Assembly (NCBI GenBank): GCA_900545915.1 | Contig: URAV01000008.1 | Location: forward strand, 44,189 to 108,188 | Origin: an uncultured Porphyromonadaceae bacterium | Lineage (GTDB): Bacteria; Bacteroidota; Bacteroidia; Bacteroidales; Coprobacteraceae | DNA: 64,000 nt | Direction: 5' to 3' | Shown: piece by piece, positions 51,867-60,663 of the stretch | How positions within the stretch are numbered: the stretch's first letter is position 1 | Layout of the letters: each line of letters opens with the position of its first letter | Notes under the pieces: model-generated | Told to the model about the DNA's origin: nothing | Databases searched by the model: none | What the model saw: the letters and a program-made list of their open reading frames with translations, nothing else | Program-made: the position numbers and the translations under genes

Positions 51867-52221
51867 AAATTAAAAAATCAGAATTAAAGGTGTCAGGCTT
51901 ATAAAAAGGCTTTCGTAAAGAGAGGGTTGATTAGGTTTTGATAATCTTTAACGTGTATAAATCAATCTAAACGGCATTTATTCTTGTTATACATGCAGCT
52001 TGAGAGCCTGTCTGAGTTTTGCTCGGGTCGGGTTTGAAAGTTTCTTTCGAGGATGTTTTGTCGTTTTTACGAGGGAAGATAGCGGGCTATCTGATGAATG
52101 AAAACGGGATGACAGACCTGAAGAATATACAAAGATAACCTGATAACATTTTCTTATCAGAGAATTTAGACAGGCTTTAAGCGTTTCGAATTAATATGGT
52201 AAATCAATAAAAGTAAAGATT
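51867..52221. other. Intergenic region carrying a repeat copy
   Basis: About 355 bases between divergent genes. It holds upstream sequence of the porin gene (51867-52000), the complete repeat at 52001-52180, and about 40 AT-rich bases before the HdeD-like gene. No ORF or RNA gene was recognised. Confidence 0.55.
52001..52180 (-). repeat. Complete copy of the 180-bp interspersed repeat (MITE-like)
   Basis: Inverted ends TGAGAGCCTGTCTGAGTTTT (52001-52020) and AGAATTTAGACAGGCTTTAA (52161-52180). The interior contains GATAGCGGGCTATC and AAAACGGGATGACAGACC. Same length as the copy at 44901-45080 and in the opposite orientation. Confidence 0.8.
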
Positions 52222-52791
52222 ATGGAACTTACGACTTTTAATTTTTGGGGAAAGACCAAATATTGGTGGGGAATAATGCTGGTAGGAATCTTGTTGATAC
52301 CTGCCGGTTTATGGCTACTATTTCAACCTGTTATAGGATATGCTGTTATTTCGATGTTGTTGGGATGGGGGCTGATCCTTTTCGGTGTTGTTCAGTTAAC
52401 TGTTTCGGGAGATATAGAAAAACGAGGACAAGGATGGGGCTGGTGGCTGGCCGGAGGAATATTCGATATATTTATCGGGTTCTTACTAATCAGCAATTTG
52501 GCATTGAGCGAACTGACTCTTCCTTATTTTTTCGCTTTTATATTTTTGTTTAAGGGACTTAGCAATATTATTTCTGCATTTTCTATGACATCGTCTTATA
52601 AATATTGGTGGCTGTATTTGATTAACGGAATTATCATGCTTTTGATCTCATTCTTGTTTTTCTTTACACCTTTTACTGCAGCTTACAGTATCGTATTTCT
52701 CTGTTCATTTGTTTTTGTTTATTGGGGAGTGGCATTGATTATCTTCTCTTATGACGTAAAGCCGGACAAGACAATAGAACAGCCTAAGTAA
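52222..52791 (+). CDS. HdeD family (DUF308) membrane protein
   Basis: 189 residues with six predicted membrane helices in three pairs, the DUF308/HdeD pattern. WGIMLVGILLIPAGLWLLFQP and GGIFDIFIGFLLISN are typical segments. HdeD-type proteins are linked to acid resistance in enterobacteria, but the mechanism is unknown. It stands alone, bounded upstream by a repeat copy and downstream by a terminator. Confidence 0.85.
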   Translation: MELTTFNFWGKTKYWWGIMLVGILLIPAGLWLLFQPVIGYAVISMLLGWGLILFGVVQLTVSGDIEKRGQGWGWWLAGGIFDIFIGFLLISNLALSELTLPYFFAFIFLFKGLSNIISAFSMTSSYKYWWLYLINGIIMLLISFLFFFTPFTAAYSIVFLCSFVFVYWGVALIIFSYDVKPDKTIEQPK

Positions 52792-53121
52792 TCAGGCCAA
52801 TTGTGTTTTATATATTTCCTATTTTCTTTATCGATAAGGCATGTTTTGCGTGAGCAAAGCATGCCTTTTAATGTATTTTATAGGGTAAATTATTCATTAT
52901 TAAGTATTCTTTGACCAGTATAAATCTTATCTTTGCTTCGGGATGCAGCGAAATATTCGAATTGTTGCATCTTTACAATAAGATGATGCTTGTTCTTATA
53001 TTTATTCGTTGATGTATAGACATTTGAATAAAATATAATATATGGTAAAGTGTGACAGTATAGTTAAACTTTTGCCGACAGGACAAGTCAAAATAGAAAT
53101 TATTATAGGGAGGACATCGCA
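52792..53121. other. Intergenic region upstream of the Trp-rich protein gene
   Basis: 330 bases. It holds the terminator at 52837-52871 and a TTTG..TATCTTTG pair near 52914-52939 with a short 14-base spacer. About 190 bases of possible 5' leader follow, with no recognised structure. A purine-rich GGGAGG at about 53109-53114 lies at Shine-Dalgarno distance from the ATG, unusually strong for Bacteroidetes. Confidence 0.5.
52837..52871 (+). terminator. Terminator of the HdeD-like gene
   Basis: AGGCATGTTTTGC, four bases, GCAAAGCATGCCT, then TTT. It lies about 50 bases after the stop codon. Confidence 0.7.
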
Positions 53122-54363
53122 ATGAAAATAAAAAGATTATCGTCTGTCCTGATATTTTTAGGATTATCGATTGTTGCTTTCGGGCAAAAATATATTCCCG
53201 AAGACGATTTATATTATCAGCCGAAAGATAAAAATCCGATTGTAGAAAAAAAGAAACAGGAAAAATCGACTTCGACTTATCAACAGCCGGTAGCGACGAC
53301 AACGACTACTACTACAACAGTTACGACAACTACTGCTCAATCTGATTATGATCGGGAAGTCGATGCATATAATCGCCGTTATTCTCCGGAGGCCACTGAT
53401 ACGATTCCGTCTATTACTCTTGATGAGTTTACCCGAATGACTCAGGAGAATGAGCAGGATGCGGATGATGACGATACCGGATATTATCTTAACGGTTTTG
53501 AGGGTACTCAAAGTGACCTCGAATATGCCGAACGGATACGCCGTTTTCACAACCCGAAATTTACCATACATATTTCTGATCCTGCTTATACAGATATATA
53601 TTTCTTGAATCCTACGGATTGGAATGTATATATTGATAATTCGTATGCATTCGTGACACCGACATGGACCAATCCATGGTATTGGAATTATATGTGGGCG
53701 CCTTACAGTTATTCGAGTTTGTCTTGGCGCTGGAATTTCGGGTTCGGTTCATGGGGATTCTCATGGGGATATGGTTATCCGGGATGGGGCTACAATCCTT
53801 ATTGGGGTTGGGCAGGACCATGGTATCCGCATTGGGGCTGGGCAGGTCATCACCATTATCCCGGCTATTATCCGGGACATCGTCCGGGATGGAATAACGG
53901 GCGGGATATTCGTTATTCGAATGGGGGACGCACGACTTATGGAAATTATGGTTCTTCAAATCGTTACAGTGGGGGAAGAAGTACGGTAAATACCCGTCCG
54001 TCTTCTACGGGGAACAAATACACTCCAGGGTCTTCTTCTTCAAGTAAGCAACCTATAATGAGAGAAACCAATTCGAATCGTGGACGTACTCGTATCGGTA
54101 CATCAAGCGGTAATTCTACGTATAGCCGTCCTTCAGGAACAACCAATCGCCGGTCAACTTATACTCCGGGATCTTCTTCAGGACGTACTTCCGGCTCTTC
54201 ATCGCGAGTACGGAACAGTAGCGGAGGACGCAGCACATATACTCCATCAAGCAGCCAGAGGCGGGAATCGGGGAGTAGTTATAGCCCGTCCACATCTCGC
54301 AGTAGCGGATCGAGCGGTAGTGTTGGCCGTAGTAGCGGAGGTTCCCGTGGGCGTACGAGATAA
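53122..54363 (+). CDS. Exported tryptophan/glycine-rich protein with Ser/Arg-rich tail
   Basis: 413 residues. A signal peptide (LIFLGLSIVAFGQ) is followed by a Thr-run linker (about 57-72). An acidic patch comes next (about 109-119), then a soluble-looking segment with FTIHISDPAYTDIYFLNPTDWNVYID. Residues about 181-257 contain 15 tryptophans with many Gly, Tyr and Pro. The last 150 residues are Ser, Arg, Gly and Thr repeats with recurring TYTPGSSS and SSGGR units and a very basic charge. No enzyme motif is seen. It may be a surface, glycan-binding or matrix-like protein (speculative). It lies ahead of a FadL-type gene but is separated from it by a hairpin. Confidence 0.75.
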   Translation: MKIKRLSSVLIFLGLSIVAFGQKYIPEDDLYYQPKDKNPIVEKKKQEKSTSTYQQPVATTTTTTTTVTTTTAQSDYDREVDAYNRRYSPEATDTIPSITLDEFTRMTQENEQDADDDDTGYYLNGFEGTQSDLEYAERIRRFHNPKFTIHISDPAYTDIYFLNPTDWNVYIDNSYAFVTPTWTNPWYWNYMWAPYSYSSLSWRWNFGFGSWGFSWGYGYPGWGYNPYWGWAGPWYPHWGWAGHHHYPGYYPGHRPGWNNGRDIRYSNGGRTTYGNYGSSNRYSGGRSTVNTRPSSTGNKYTPGSSSSSKQPIMRETNSNRGRTRIGTSSGNSTYSRPSGTTNRRSTYTPGSSSGRTSGSSSRVRNSSGGRSTYTPSSSQRRESGSSYSPSTSRSSGSSGSVGRSSGGSRGRTR

Positions 54364-54405
54364 AAAGATAAATTTAAGATAATATTCGATAATGAAATAG
54401 TGTAA

Positions 54406-54465
54406 TGAAAGCCCATAATCATTGTGAATGAGAATTCGAGGAGTGATGTGGGCTTCCGTTTTTTA
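54406..54465 (+). terminator. Long-loop terminator after the Trp-rich protein gene
   Basis: AAAGCCCATAATCA and TGATGTGGGCTTCC can pair around a loop of roughly 25-30 bases and are followed by GTTTTTTAT. Imperfect stem. Confidence 0.5.
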
Positions 54466-54479
54466 TATCAGAAATATTT

Positions 54480-56132
54480 ATGAAAATGAAACGGTCAATT
54501 TGTATTATGGCGATAACGATGTGTGGCGCAACTTCGCTATTCGCACAAGGCAGTATGAATGCTTATAATTATTCTCGTACCGATATAAAAGGTACAGCTC
54601 GTTACATGGGAATGGGAGGGGCTTTTGGAGCTTTAGGCGGTGATATATCGACGTTGTCGCAAAATCCGGCGGGTATCGGAGTGTATAGAAGTAATGAAAT
54701 CGTTACGACTTTGGGTATAACCGGAGTTTCTGCAGAAACAAAAACTTCTGTAAATGTGAATAATAATCTGACAAAATTTGCTTTTGATAATGTCGGTATA
54801 ATAGGAACTTTTAATACCGGAAAAGATCTGGGAATGGTCTCTTATAATTTCGGGTTTGCGTATAATCGTCGTAATTCTTATGATCAGACATATCGGGTAC
54901 AGTATAGTAATCTTCGTTCCTCTGTCACGAATTATATTGCCGATAAATCTTCCGGAATTTTGGAGAACGATTTGGCCGGAGCTAATGTGCAAAGCGGGGA
55001 TGCTTATGATATAAACGGTCTTCCTTGGTTGAGTATTTTAGGATATGAGTCGTTGCTGATCTCTCCTCAGGAAAATCCGGAAGGAGATTATTATGATGAC
55101 AGATATGAGGGGCTCTTTGGAGCAAAAGCTACCGGATCAGGGTCGCTTTATGTCAGGGAAAGAGGTCGGACAAACGAATATACGTTCAATTTCGGGGGAA
55201 ATGTGTCGAATGTAGTTTATTTCGGAATAGGGCTCGGTATAATGGATCTGGATTATGAAATGATATCTTCTCATGATGAAAATTTATTCAATACATCAGG
55301 ATTTGTTCCTAAAGAAGAGAAAATAGAAGAACCTGATAAATTTAAGATTTATAATTATCCGATAACAGCCAGTAATTTTTCTTTGTGGAACCGTTTGAAG
55401 ACAGAAGGTACAGGTGTTAATGTCAAACTCGGATTAATAGCTCGTGTTACCGATTATTGGCGATTAGGATTGGCGTTTCATACGCCGACCTACTATTCGA
55501 TGAGCGATTATTATATGGCGAGTGTAGATAATGCCTATACTTATGTCAATACGAATACTAATGAAACGCTTTCGGAAAGAGATGTGACCGATAGCCCGGA
55601 AGGCCGTTATGATTATAGCTTGGTTACTCCGTGGAAATTTATGGCGAGTACGGCATTTATAATCGGGAAAAAGGGAATTGTCAGTTTTGATTATGAATAT
55701 ACGGCGTATGACAAAATGAGTTTGAGCGAAACCGACGGATTGGAAATGAATGATGTCAATGATGATATTTCTTCTTATTTTAAAGCCGGACATACATTCC
55801 GGGTAGGGGGAGAATATCGCATTACTCCTCAGTTAAGTGCTCGTTTGGGATATGCCAACCAGTTATCTCCTATGAAAGTGAGTACAGGAGATGAATTGAA
55901 TATTGCGGGTATGGCTCCTCACTATACGCTTGATCGGGGTACGCAATATTATACTTGTGGTTTGGGTTATCGGTTCGGAATTTTTTATGCAGATATGGCT
56001 TATATTCATAAAAACGCAAAAAGCGATGTTTTAGCGTTTTCTCCGATTCCGAGTACGGGCCTGACTTCGGAAGTAGCTACTTTACATGCTAAAAATAATT
56101 CGTTTATATTGACTCTCGGTTTTAAGTTCTGA
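54480..56132 (+). CDS. OMPP1/FadL/TodX-family outer-membrane transporter
   Basis: 550 residues. The signal sequence (ITMCGATSLFAQ) is followed by the FadL-type N-terminal hatch motif TARYMGMGGAFGALGGDISTLSQNPAGI. Barrel strands follow, including GTGVNVKLGLIARVTDYWRLGLAFHTPTYY, and the chain ends SFILTLGFKF. The family carries hydrophobic compounds such as fatty acids or aromatics across the outer membrane. The substrate here is unknown. It ends next to a solo end of the interspersed repeat. Confidence 0.92.
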   Translation: MKMKRSICIMAITMCGATSLFAQGSMNAYNYSRTDIKGTARYMGMGGAFGALGGDISTLSQNPAGIGVYRSNEIVTTLGITGVSAETKTSVNVNNNLTKFAFDNVGIIGTFNTGKDLGMVSYNFGFAYNRRNSYDQTYRVQYSNLRSSVTNYIADKSSGILENDLAGANVQSGDAYDINGLPWLSILGYESLLISPQENPEGDYYDDRYEGLFGAKATGSGSLYVRERGRTNEYTFNFGGNVSNVVYFGIGLGIMDLDYEMISSHDENLFNTSGFVPKEEKIEEPDKFKIYNYPITASNFSLWNRLKTEGTGVNVKLGLIARVTDYWRLGLAFHTPTYYSMSDYYMASVDNAYTYVNTNTNETLSERDVTDSPEGRYDYSLVTPWKFMASTAFIIGKKGIVSFDYEYTAYDKMSLSETDGLEMNDVNDDISSYFKAGHTFRVGGEYRITPQLSARLGYANQLSPMKVSTGDELNIAGMAPHYTLDRGTQYYTCGLGYRFGIFYADMAYIHKNAKSDVLAFSPIPSTGLTSEVATLHAKNNSFILTLGFKF

Positions 56133-56155
56133 TAAGAAACTGAATCTTTTTATCG

Positions 56156-56177
56156 GAAAATTTAGACAGGCTCTTAA
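56156..56177 (-). repeat. Solo terminal end of the interspersed repeat
   Basis: GAAAATTTAGACAGGCTCTT matches the right terminal inverted repeat of the 52001-52180 copy. It is preceded by TTTTTATCG, like the adjoining sub-terminal bases. The rest of the element is missing. Confidence 0.55.
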
Positions 56178-56207
56178 AGGTTTAATGAATGAGAATGTAA
56201 TATTTTT

Positions 56208-56236
56208 ATGCCCGGCTTGTTCGGGCATTCTTTTAT
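56208..56236 (+). terminator. Terminator upstream of the Crp-family gene
   Basis: ATGCCCG, six bases, CGGGCAT, then TCTTTTATT. It probably ends the FadL-type transcript. Confidence 0.75.
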
Positions 56237-56248
56237 TAAACAGATCGA

Positions 56249-56815
56249 ATGAAAGATTTTATAGAAAAAATCAGAAAAGTATATCCTCTTTCGGATGAAG
56301 CTTTGTCTTTGTTTATTGCAGAAACAGAACGAGTATCTTTTCCGAAAGGTCATTTGTTGATACGAAGCGATGTTAAAGAAAAATATTCTTATTTCATTAT
56401 AAAGGGATATGCACGGGGATTTTTTTATAAAGAAGATCGGGATGTGACTATTTGGTTTGCTTCGTCAGGGATGTCGTTATTATCGATGAATGGTTATATG
56501 TTCGGTTCTGCAGGATACGAAAATATCGAATTACTTGAAAGTTGTGACTTGTTGAAAATATCGAATGATGCTCTTAACCGACTTTTCGACTGCAATATCG
56601 AATTGGCCAATTGGGGGAGAAGAATGTCTGACCAAATAATTTTAGAATTGGAAAAATTGATTATGGAACGTTGTTTTATTTCGGCTTCCGAACGATATCA
56701 TCTGTTGATAGAACAAGAACCGGAAATTTTACAAAAAGTGCCACTCAGACACATTGCTTCTTATTTAGGTATTTCTCAGGTATCTTTGAGCCGGATACGT
56801 GCCGGTGTACAATGA
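56249..56815 (+). CDS. Crp/Fnr-family transcriptional regulator
   Basis: 188 residues. Residues about 10-115 form a cyclic-nucleotide-binding-type jelly roll (GHLLIRSDVKEKYSYFIIKGYARGFFYKE). A long helix follows, then a short HTH near the C-terminus (about 160-188: PLRHIASYLGISQVSLSRIRA), typical of Bacteroidetes Crp-like regulators. No iron-sulfur cysteine cluster is present, so it is not an Fnr-type oxygen sensor. The ligand is unknown. It lies about 100 bases upstream of the EamA transporter gene, a possible target. Confidence 0.9.
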   Translation: MKDFIEKIRKVYPLSDEALSLFIAETERVSFPKGHLLIRSDVKEKYSYFIIKGYARGFFYKEDRDVTIWFASSGMSLLSMNGYMFGSAGYENIELLESCDLLKISNDALNRLFDCNIELANWGRRMSDQIILELEKLIMERCFISASERYHLLIEQEPEILQKVPLRHIASYLGISQVSLSRIRAGVQ

Positions 56816-56912
56816 GTATCCTATTCTTTTTTTACATATGTAAATTGATAATTATTTTATTATTCCCAATTTTGCGCCTCGAAAAATACTATACTTAAAA
56901 AATAGAGAATAA

Positions 56913-57839
56913 ATGAAACAATTCAGAGGTATATTTTTGGCGATATTGTCTTCTTCTACATTCGGAATGATTCCGTTTTTTGCTTTACCGGTAATACGAG
57001 AGGGTGTGGGTATCGATTCTATATTGTTTTATCGTTTTGCCATATCGGCGATTCTGGTGGGGCTTTATTTATTATTTGTAAAAACCGATTTTCGTATTAC
57101 GATCAAGGAGCTTGTTACATTATTTTTTCTTGGAGTTTTTTATGCCCTTACCTCTTTATGCCTGACGGCATCTTATTTGTATATTCCCAGCAGCGTTGCA
57201 ACCACTGTACATTTTTTGTATCCGGTGTTGGTGACGACTATTATGATATTATTTTTCAAGAGTAAGGTATCTTTGCCTGTCGTTACGGCGGCGGTGATGG
57301 CGATTGCCGGAGTCTATTTTTTAAGTGGAGGCAAGAACGGAGGAGTCATTAATGTAAGGGGATTGGCATTGGTTTTAGTAACGGTGCTCACTTATGCGAT
57401 ATATATTGTCGGTGTAAATAAGTCTTGTGTTCGAAAAATGGACGGGTTAAAGATGACTTTTTATGTTTTATTTTCATCGGCACTTATTTTTGGAGGAAAT
57501 CTTTTGATAAAGGGAAACGGTTTAGATGCAATTCCGTCTTATAAAGCAGGCATAAACTTATTCTTACTTGCACTGATCCCGACTCTTATTTCTGATTTTA
57601 CCTTGATTTTAGCAATTAAGCAAGTCGGGTCTACTATTACTGCTATCTTGGGTTGTATGGAGCCTCTTACCGCTTTATTTTTGGGTGTATGTTTTTTAAA
57701 TGAGACTCTTGATGGGGAACAGTTGATCGGTATCCTTGTTATTTTATCGGCAGTGTTTATTATTATATCCGAGAATAGGATAAATAGTGATTTTGTAAAA
57801 CGGTTTATTCCCGTATTTTTGTTTAACCGTTCTAAATAA
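56913..57839 (+). CDS. EamA/DMT family transporter
   Basis: 308 residues with ten predicted membrane helices in two EamA repeats (FRGIFLAILSSSTFGMIPFF and RGLALVLVTVLTYAIYIVGV). The second repeat ends with GCMEPLTALFLGVCFLNE, a conserved family motif. These proteins usually export amino acids or other metabolites. The substrate is unknown. It follows the Crp-family gene and precedes an acetyltransferase gene by 13 bases, so the pair may be co-transcribed. Confidence 0.9.
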   Translation: MKQFRGIFLAILSSSTFGMIPFFALPVIREGVGIDSILFYRFAISAILVGLYLLFVKTDFRITIKELVTLFFLGVFYALTSLCLTASYLYIPSSVATTVHFLYPVLVTTIMILFFKSKVSLPVVTAAVMAIAGVYFLSGGKNGGVINVRGLALVLVTVLTYAIYIVGVNKSCVRKMDGLKMTFYVLFSSALIFGGNLLIKGNGLDAIPSYKAGINLFLLALIPTLISDFTLILAIKQVGSTITAILGCMEPLTALFLGVCFLNETLDGEQLIGILVILSAVFIIISENRINSDFVKRFIPVFLFNRSK

Positions 57840-57852
57840 ATATAAATAATCT

Positions 57853-58389
57853 ATGATGCAATTAATTCGAATTACTGATCCTGATGATGCTTTCTTGAAA
57901 AGACTCATTACTTTATATGAAGAATCTTTTCCGTTGGAAGAAAGGCGTCCGGTAGAACAATTGAGACGTTTGATAAAATCTGCCGACTCGATGCATTTTA
58001 ATGCTGTCGTTTTGGATGGAGAATTATGCGGACTTTTTGTGTTTTGGGATTTCGGAGCGTTCTATTATCTGGAACATTTTGCCATATATCCTCATTTAAG
58101 GAATAAGAAAATCGGACAACAGGTTTTAGATTATGTGGCGAGGAATCTTCCGGGATTGAGGTTGCTTGAAGTAGAGCCCGCGATTGATGATGAAATCGCT
58201 GTACGACGTGTGGAATATTATCGCAGAAATGGATATAAGGTTCTTGAAAAAGAATATACACAACCTTCTTATCATAAGCGAGAAGATGCATGTCCGTTAT
58301 GGATTATGGGGAATGAGAATTCTGACTCTTTACCGCAGTATATAGAGCGAATTAAAGATGAAGTCTATCGCCGGAATATATCGGAATAA
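57853..58389 (+). CDS. GNAT family N-acetyltransferase
   Basis: 178 residues. The N-terminal part YEESFPLEERRPVEQL is common in a GNAT subgroup. The core strands are GELCGLFVFWDFGAFYYLEHFAI and the acetyl-CoA loop HLRNKKIGQQVLDYV, followed by YYRRNGYKVLEKEY. The acceptor is unknown. It lies directly behind the EamA transporter gene, so acetylation of an exported substrate is one possibility (inference). Confidence 0.87.
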   Translation: MMQLIRITDPDDAFLKRLITLYEESFPLEERRPVEQLRRLIKSADSMHFNAVVLDGELCGLFVFWDFGAFYYLEHFAIYPHLRNKKIGQQVLDYVARNLPGLRLLEVEPAIDDEIAVRRVEYYRRNGYKVLEKEYTQPSYHKREDACPLWIMGNENSDSLPQYIERIKDEVYRRNISE

Positions 58390-58400
58390 CAATAGTTTAT

Positions 58401-58447
58401 AAAAAAATCACCGGAAAGAATAAATTGTATTCCGGTGATTCTTTTTA
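58401..58447. terminator. Terminator between the acetyltransferase gene and hisB
   Basis: AATCACCGGAA and TTCCGGTGATT form a perfect stem around a loop of about 13 bases, with A-runs and T-runs on the two sides, serving the convergent genes. Confidence 0.8.
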
Positions 58448-58449
58448 TT

Positions 58450-58471
58450 GAAAAATTCAGACAGGAGCTTA
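58450..58471 (-). repeat. Solo terminal end of the interspersed repeat
   Basis: GAAAAATTCAGACAGGAGCTT resembles the terminal inverted repeat (consensus GAATTTAGACAGGCTCT), sitting next to the hisB stop codon. It is short and diverged. Confidence 0.4.
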
Positions 58472-58479
58472 ACCCGATT

Positions 58480-59619
58480 TTAGAAGATCGCTCCTTTGGT
58501 ACTCGGTAACTCATAATGAAATATATCTCGTCGTATAGCCATTTTTAAAGCACGAGCCAGAGCTTTGAATATTCCTTCTATTTTATGGTGTTCATTGTCT
58601 CCTTCGGCTTTGATGTTGAGATTCATTCGGGCGGCATCGCTGAATGATTTAAAGAAATGGAGGAACATTTCCGTAGGCATATCTCCGATTTTTTCTCTTT
58701 TAAATTCTGCGTTCCATACTAACCATGCCCGTCCTCCGAAATCCAATGCGACAGAACAGAGACTGTCATCCATCGGCAGGTAATAACCATAACGCTCTAT
58801 ACCTCTTTTATCTCCTAAAGCTTTACCGATAGCTTCACCAAGAGCGATACCTGTATCTTCGATCGTATGATGTTCATCGACATTCAGGTCTCCTTTGACC
58901 TGAACCGTCAGGTCTATTCCCGAATGTTTTCCGATCTGATCGAGCATATGATCGAAAAATCCGAGTCCGGTAGAGATATTACATTTACCGTTACCGTCTA
59001 AATTGATCACTACACGTATGTCGGTTTCAGAAGTTTTACGTATTATTTCTGCACGTCTTTCTCCGGCAAAAAGAAATTCTGTGATTTTATCCCAGTCGGG
59101 GGTGACCAATACGCAAGTTTGATCGAGCCCGTTATCCGTTATTTCTTGTGATCCTTGTTCTTCATTTTTTAAAAATATTCCCCGGCAACCCATATTCTTT
59201 GCAAGCTGCATATCTGTGATGCGATCTCCTATGACAAAAGATTGATCCATGTCATAACTTCCGTCAAGATATTTTTTTAACATTCCGGTTCCGGGTTTTC
59301 GAGTAGGGAGATTTTCTTCAGGGAAAGAACGGTCTATTAAAATATTATCGAAAGTCACTCCCTCATTCTCGAAAGCACGTATGATTTTATTTTGGGCAGG
59401 CCAGAAAGTATCTTCCGGAAAAGAATCTGTCCCTAAACCGTCTTGATTACTTACCATAACCAGTTCGAAATCGAGTTTTTCTTTAATGAAATGCAGGTTG
59501 CGAAATACTTTCGGAATAAATTCTAATTTTTCAAGACTATCCAGTTGATAATCGACAGGCGGCTCTACCACGAGAGTTCCGTCTCGATCTATGAATAAGG
59601 CTTTTTTTATAGAGTTCAT
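58480..59619 (-). CDS. hisB: Bifunctional histidinol-phosphatase / imidazoleglycerol-phosphate dehydratase
   Basis: About 379 residues from the ATG at 59619, which overlaps the hisC stop as ATGA; a longer frame upstream lies inside hisC. Residues about 1-165 form the HAD phosphatase (FIDRDGTL, VIGDRITDMQLAKNMG). Residues about 190-379 form the dehydratase (FFDHMLDQIGKHSG, DEHHTIEDTGIALGEA, DNEHHKIEGIFKALARA) with its metal-binding His-His pairs. It catalyses two steps of histidine synthesis, dehydration of imidazoleglycerol phosphate and dephosphorylation of histidinol phosphate. It is the last gene of hisGDCB. Confidence 0.96.
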   Translation of the reverse strand: MNSIKKALFIDRDGTLVVEPPVDYQLDSLEKLEFIPKVFRNLHFIKEKLDFELVMVSNQDGLGTDSFPEDTFWPAQNKIIRAFENEGVTFDNILIDRSFPEENLPTRKPGTGMLKKYLDGSYDMDQSFVIGDRITDMQLAKNMGCRGIFLKNEEQGSQEITDNGLDQTCVLVTPDWDKITEFLFAGERRAEIIRKTSETDIRVVINLDGNGKCNISTGLGFFDHMLDQIGKHSGIDLTVQVKGDLNVDEHHTIEDTGIALGEAIGKALGDKRGIERYGYYLPMDDSLCSVALDFGGRAWLVWNAEFKREKIGDMPTEMFLHFFKSFSDAARMNLNIKAEGDNEHHKIEGIFKALARALKMAIRRDIFHYELPSTKGAIF

Positions 59620-60653
59620 AACGTTACTTTTTTTAATGCGTCGATCAATGCCTTGTTTTCTTCGGGTGTACCTACTGTAATACGGAGGCAGTTTTCGCAT
59701 AAGGTGATTTTGTTGCGGTTACGGACGATGATCCCTTTTGCGACCAAATAATCATATAAGGCTTGAGCATTCCGGGTTTTTGCCAGTAAGAAATTTGCAT
59801 CGCTTGGATATATGTGCAGTATGACCGGAAGTGCGGATAACTCTTTTTGAAGGTTTTCTCTTTCTGAGACAAGTTCTTTTACCCATGCCTGTATTTCTCC
59901 GTTTCGTTTCAGTAACTCCAAAGCGTGTTCCTGTGTCAATCGGTTAATATTGTAAGGATATTTTATTTTGTTGAATATCTGAATAATATTTTTTGATGCA
60001 AAAGCCATTCCTAAGCGTATTCCCGCGCTTCCCCATGCTTTAGAAAAAGTTTGCAATACCACCAAGTTAGGGTATTGGTCGAGTTTTTCTAAAAGAGAAG
60101 GATAAGCGGAGAAATCTATATAGGCCTCATCGACAATAACAATACCTTGGAAATTATTTAATATATACCGGATTTTTTCAAAGGAAAACGAATTCCCCGA
60201 AGGATTATTCGGAGAGCATAGAAATAGCAATTTACTGTTAGAGTCGGCTTCTGCCAGAAGTTTGTCCGGTTCGAAATCGAAATCGTTGTTGAGTCGGACA
60301 GGGCGGTATTCCACATTATTGATGTCGGCGCAAACTTTGTACATTCCGTAGGTCGGATCGATAGCGATAACGTTATCCACACCCGGCTCACAGAAAGCCC
60401 GGTATAAAAGATCGATCGGCTCGTCGCTTCCTACGCCGAGAAAAATAGACTCTATGTTTACCCCTTTTAAGTCGGCGATTTTTTCTTTAACTTTCCATTG
60501 CAAGGGATCAGGATAACGGTTATACGGAGTATTATACGGGTTTTCGTTGGCATCGAGAAAAACAGATGCTTCACCTTTAAATTCATCGCGTGCCGAGGAG
60601 TAAGGCTTGAGCCCCCATATATTGGGTCGAACCAGTTTTTCTAATTCTTTCAT
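59616..60653 (-). CDS. hisC: Histidinol-phosphate aminotransferase
   Basis: 345 residues. The PLP lysine is in LQTFSKAWGSAGIRLG. DANENPYNTPYNRYPDP is the N-terminal substrate region, and CSPNNPSGNSFSFE and VDEAYIDF are conserved cofactor motifs. It transfers an amino group from glutamate to imidazole-acetol phosphate. The gene overlaps hisB by four bases (translation coupling) and lies 10 bases behind hisD. Confidence 0.96.
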   Translation of the reverse strand: MKELEKLVRPNIWGLKPYSSARDEFKGEASVFLDANENPYNTPYNRYPDPLQWKVKEKIADLKGVNIESIFLGVGSDEPIDLLYRAFCEPGVDNVIAIDPTYGMYKVCADINNVEYRPVRLNNDFDFEPDKLLAEADSNSKLLFLCSPNNPSGNSFSFEKIRYILNNFQGIVIVDEAYIDFSAYPSLLEKLDQYPNLVVLQTFSKAWGSAGIRLGMAFASKNIIQIFNKIKYPYNINRLTQEHALELLKRNGEIQAWVKELVSERENLQKELSALPVILHIYPSDANFLLAKTRNAQALYDYLVAKGIIVRNRNKITLCENCLRITVGTPEENKALIDALKKVTL

Positions 60654-60663
60654 GTCGTGTTTA

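Noticed and set aside
53290..53340. Run of ACN triplets that looks like a microsatellite
   Set aside because: It encodes a poly-Thr linker in the Trp-rich protein with mixed third bases, so it is coding low complexity rather than a DNA-level repeat.
59620..59700. N-terminal extension of hisB
   Set aside because: It lies inside hisC; the ATG at 59619 overlapping the hisC stop gives the standard FIDRDGTL start.
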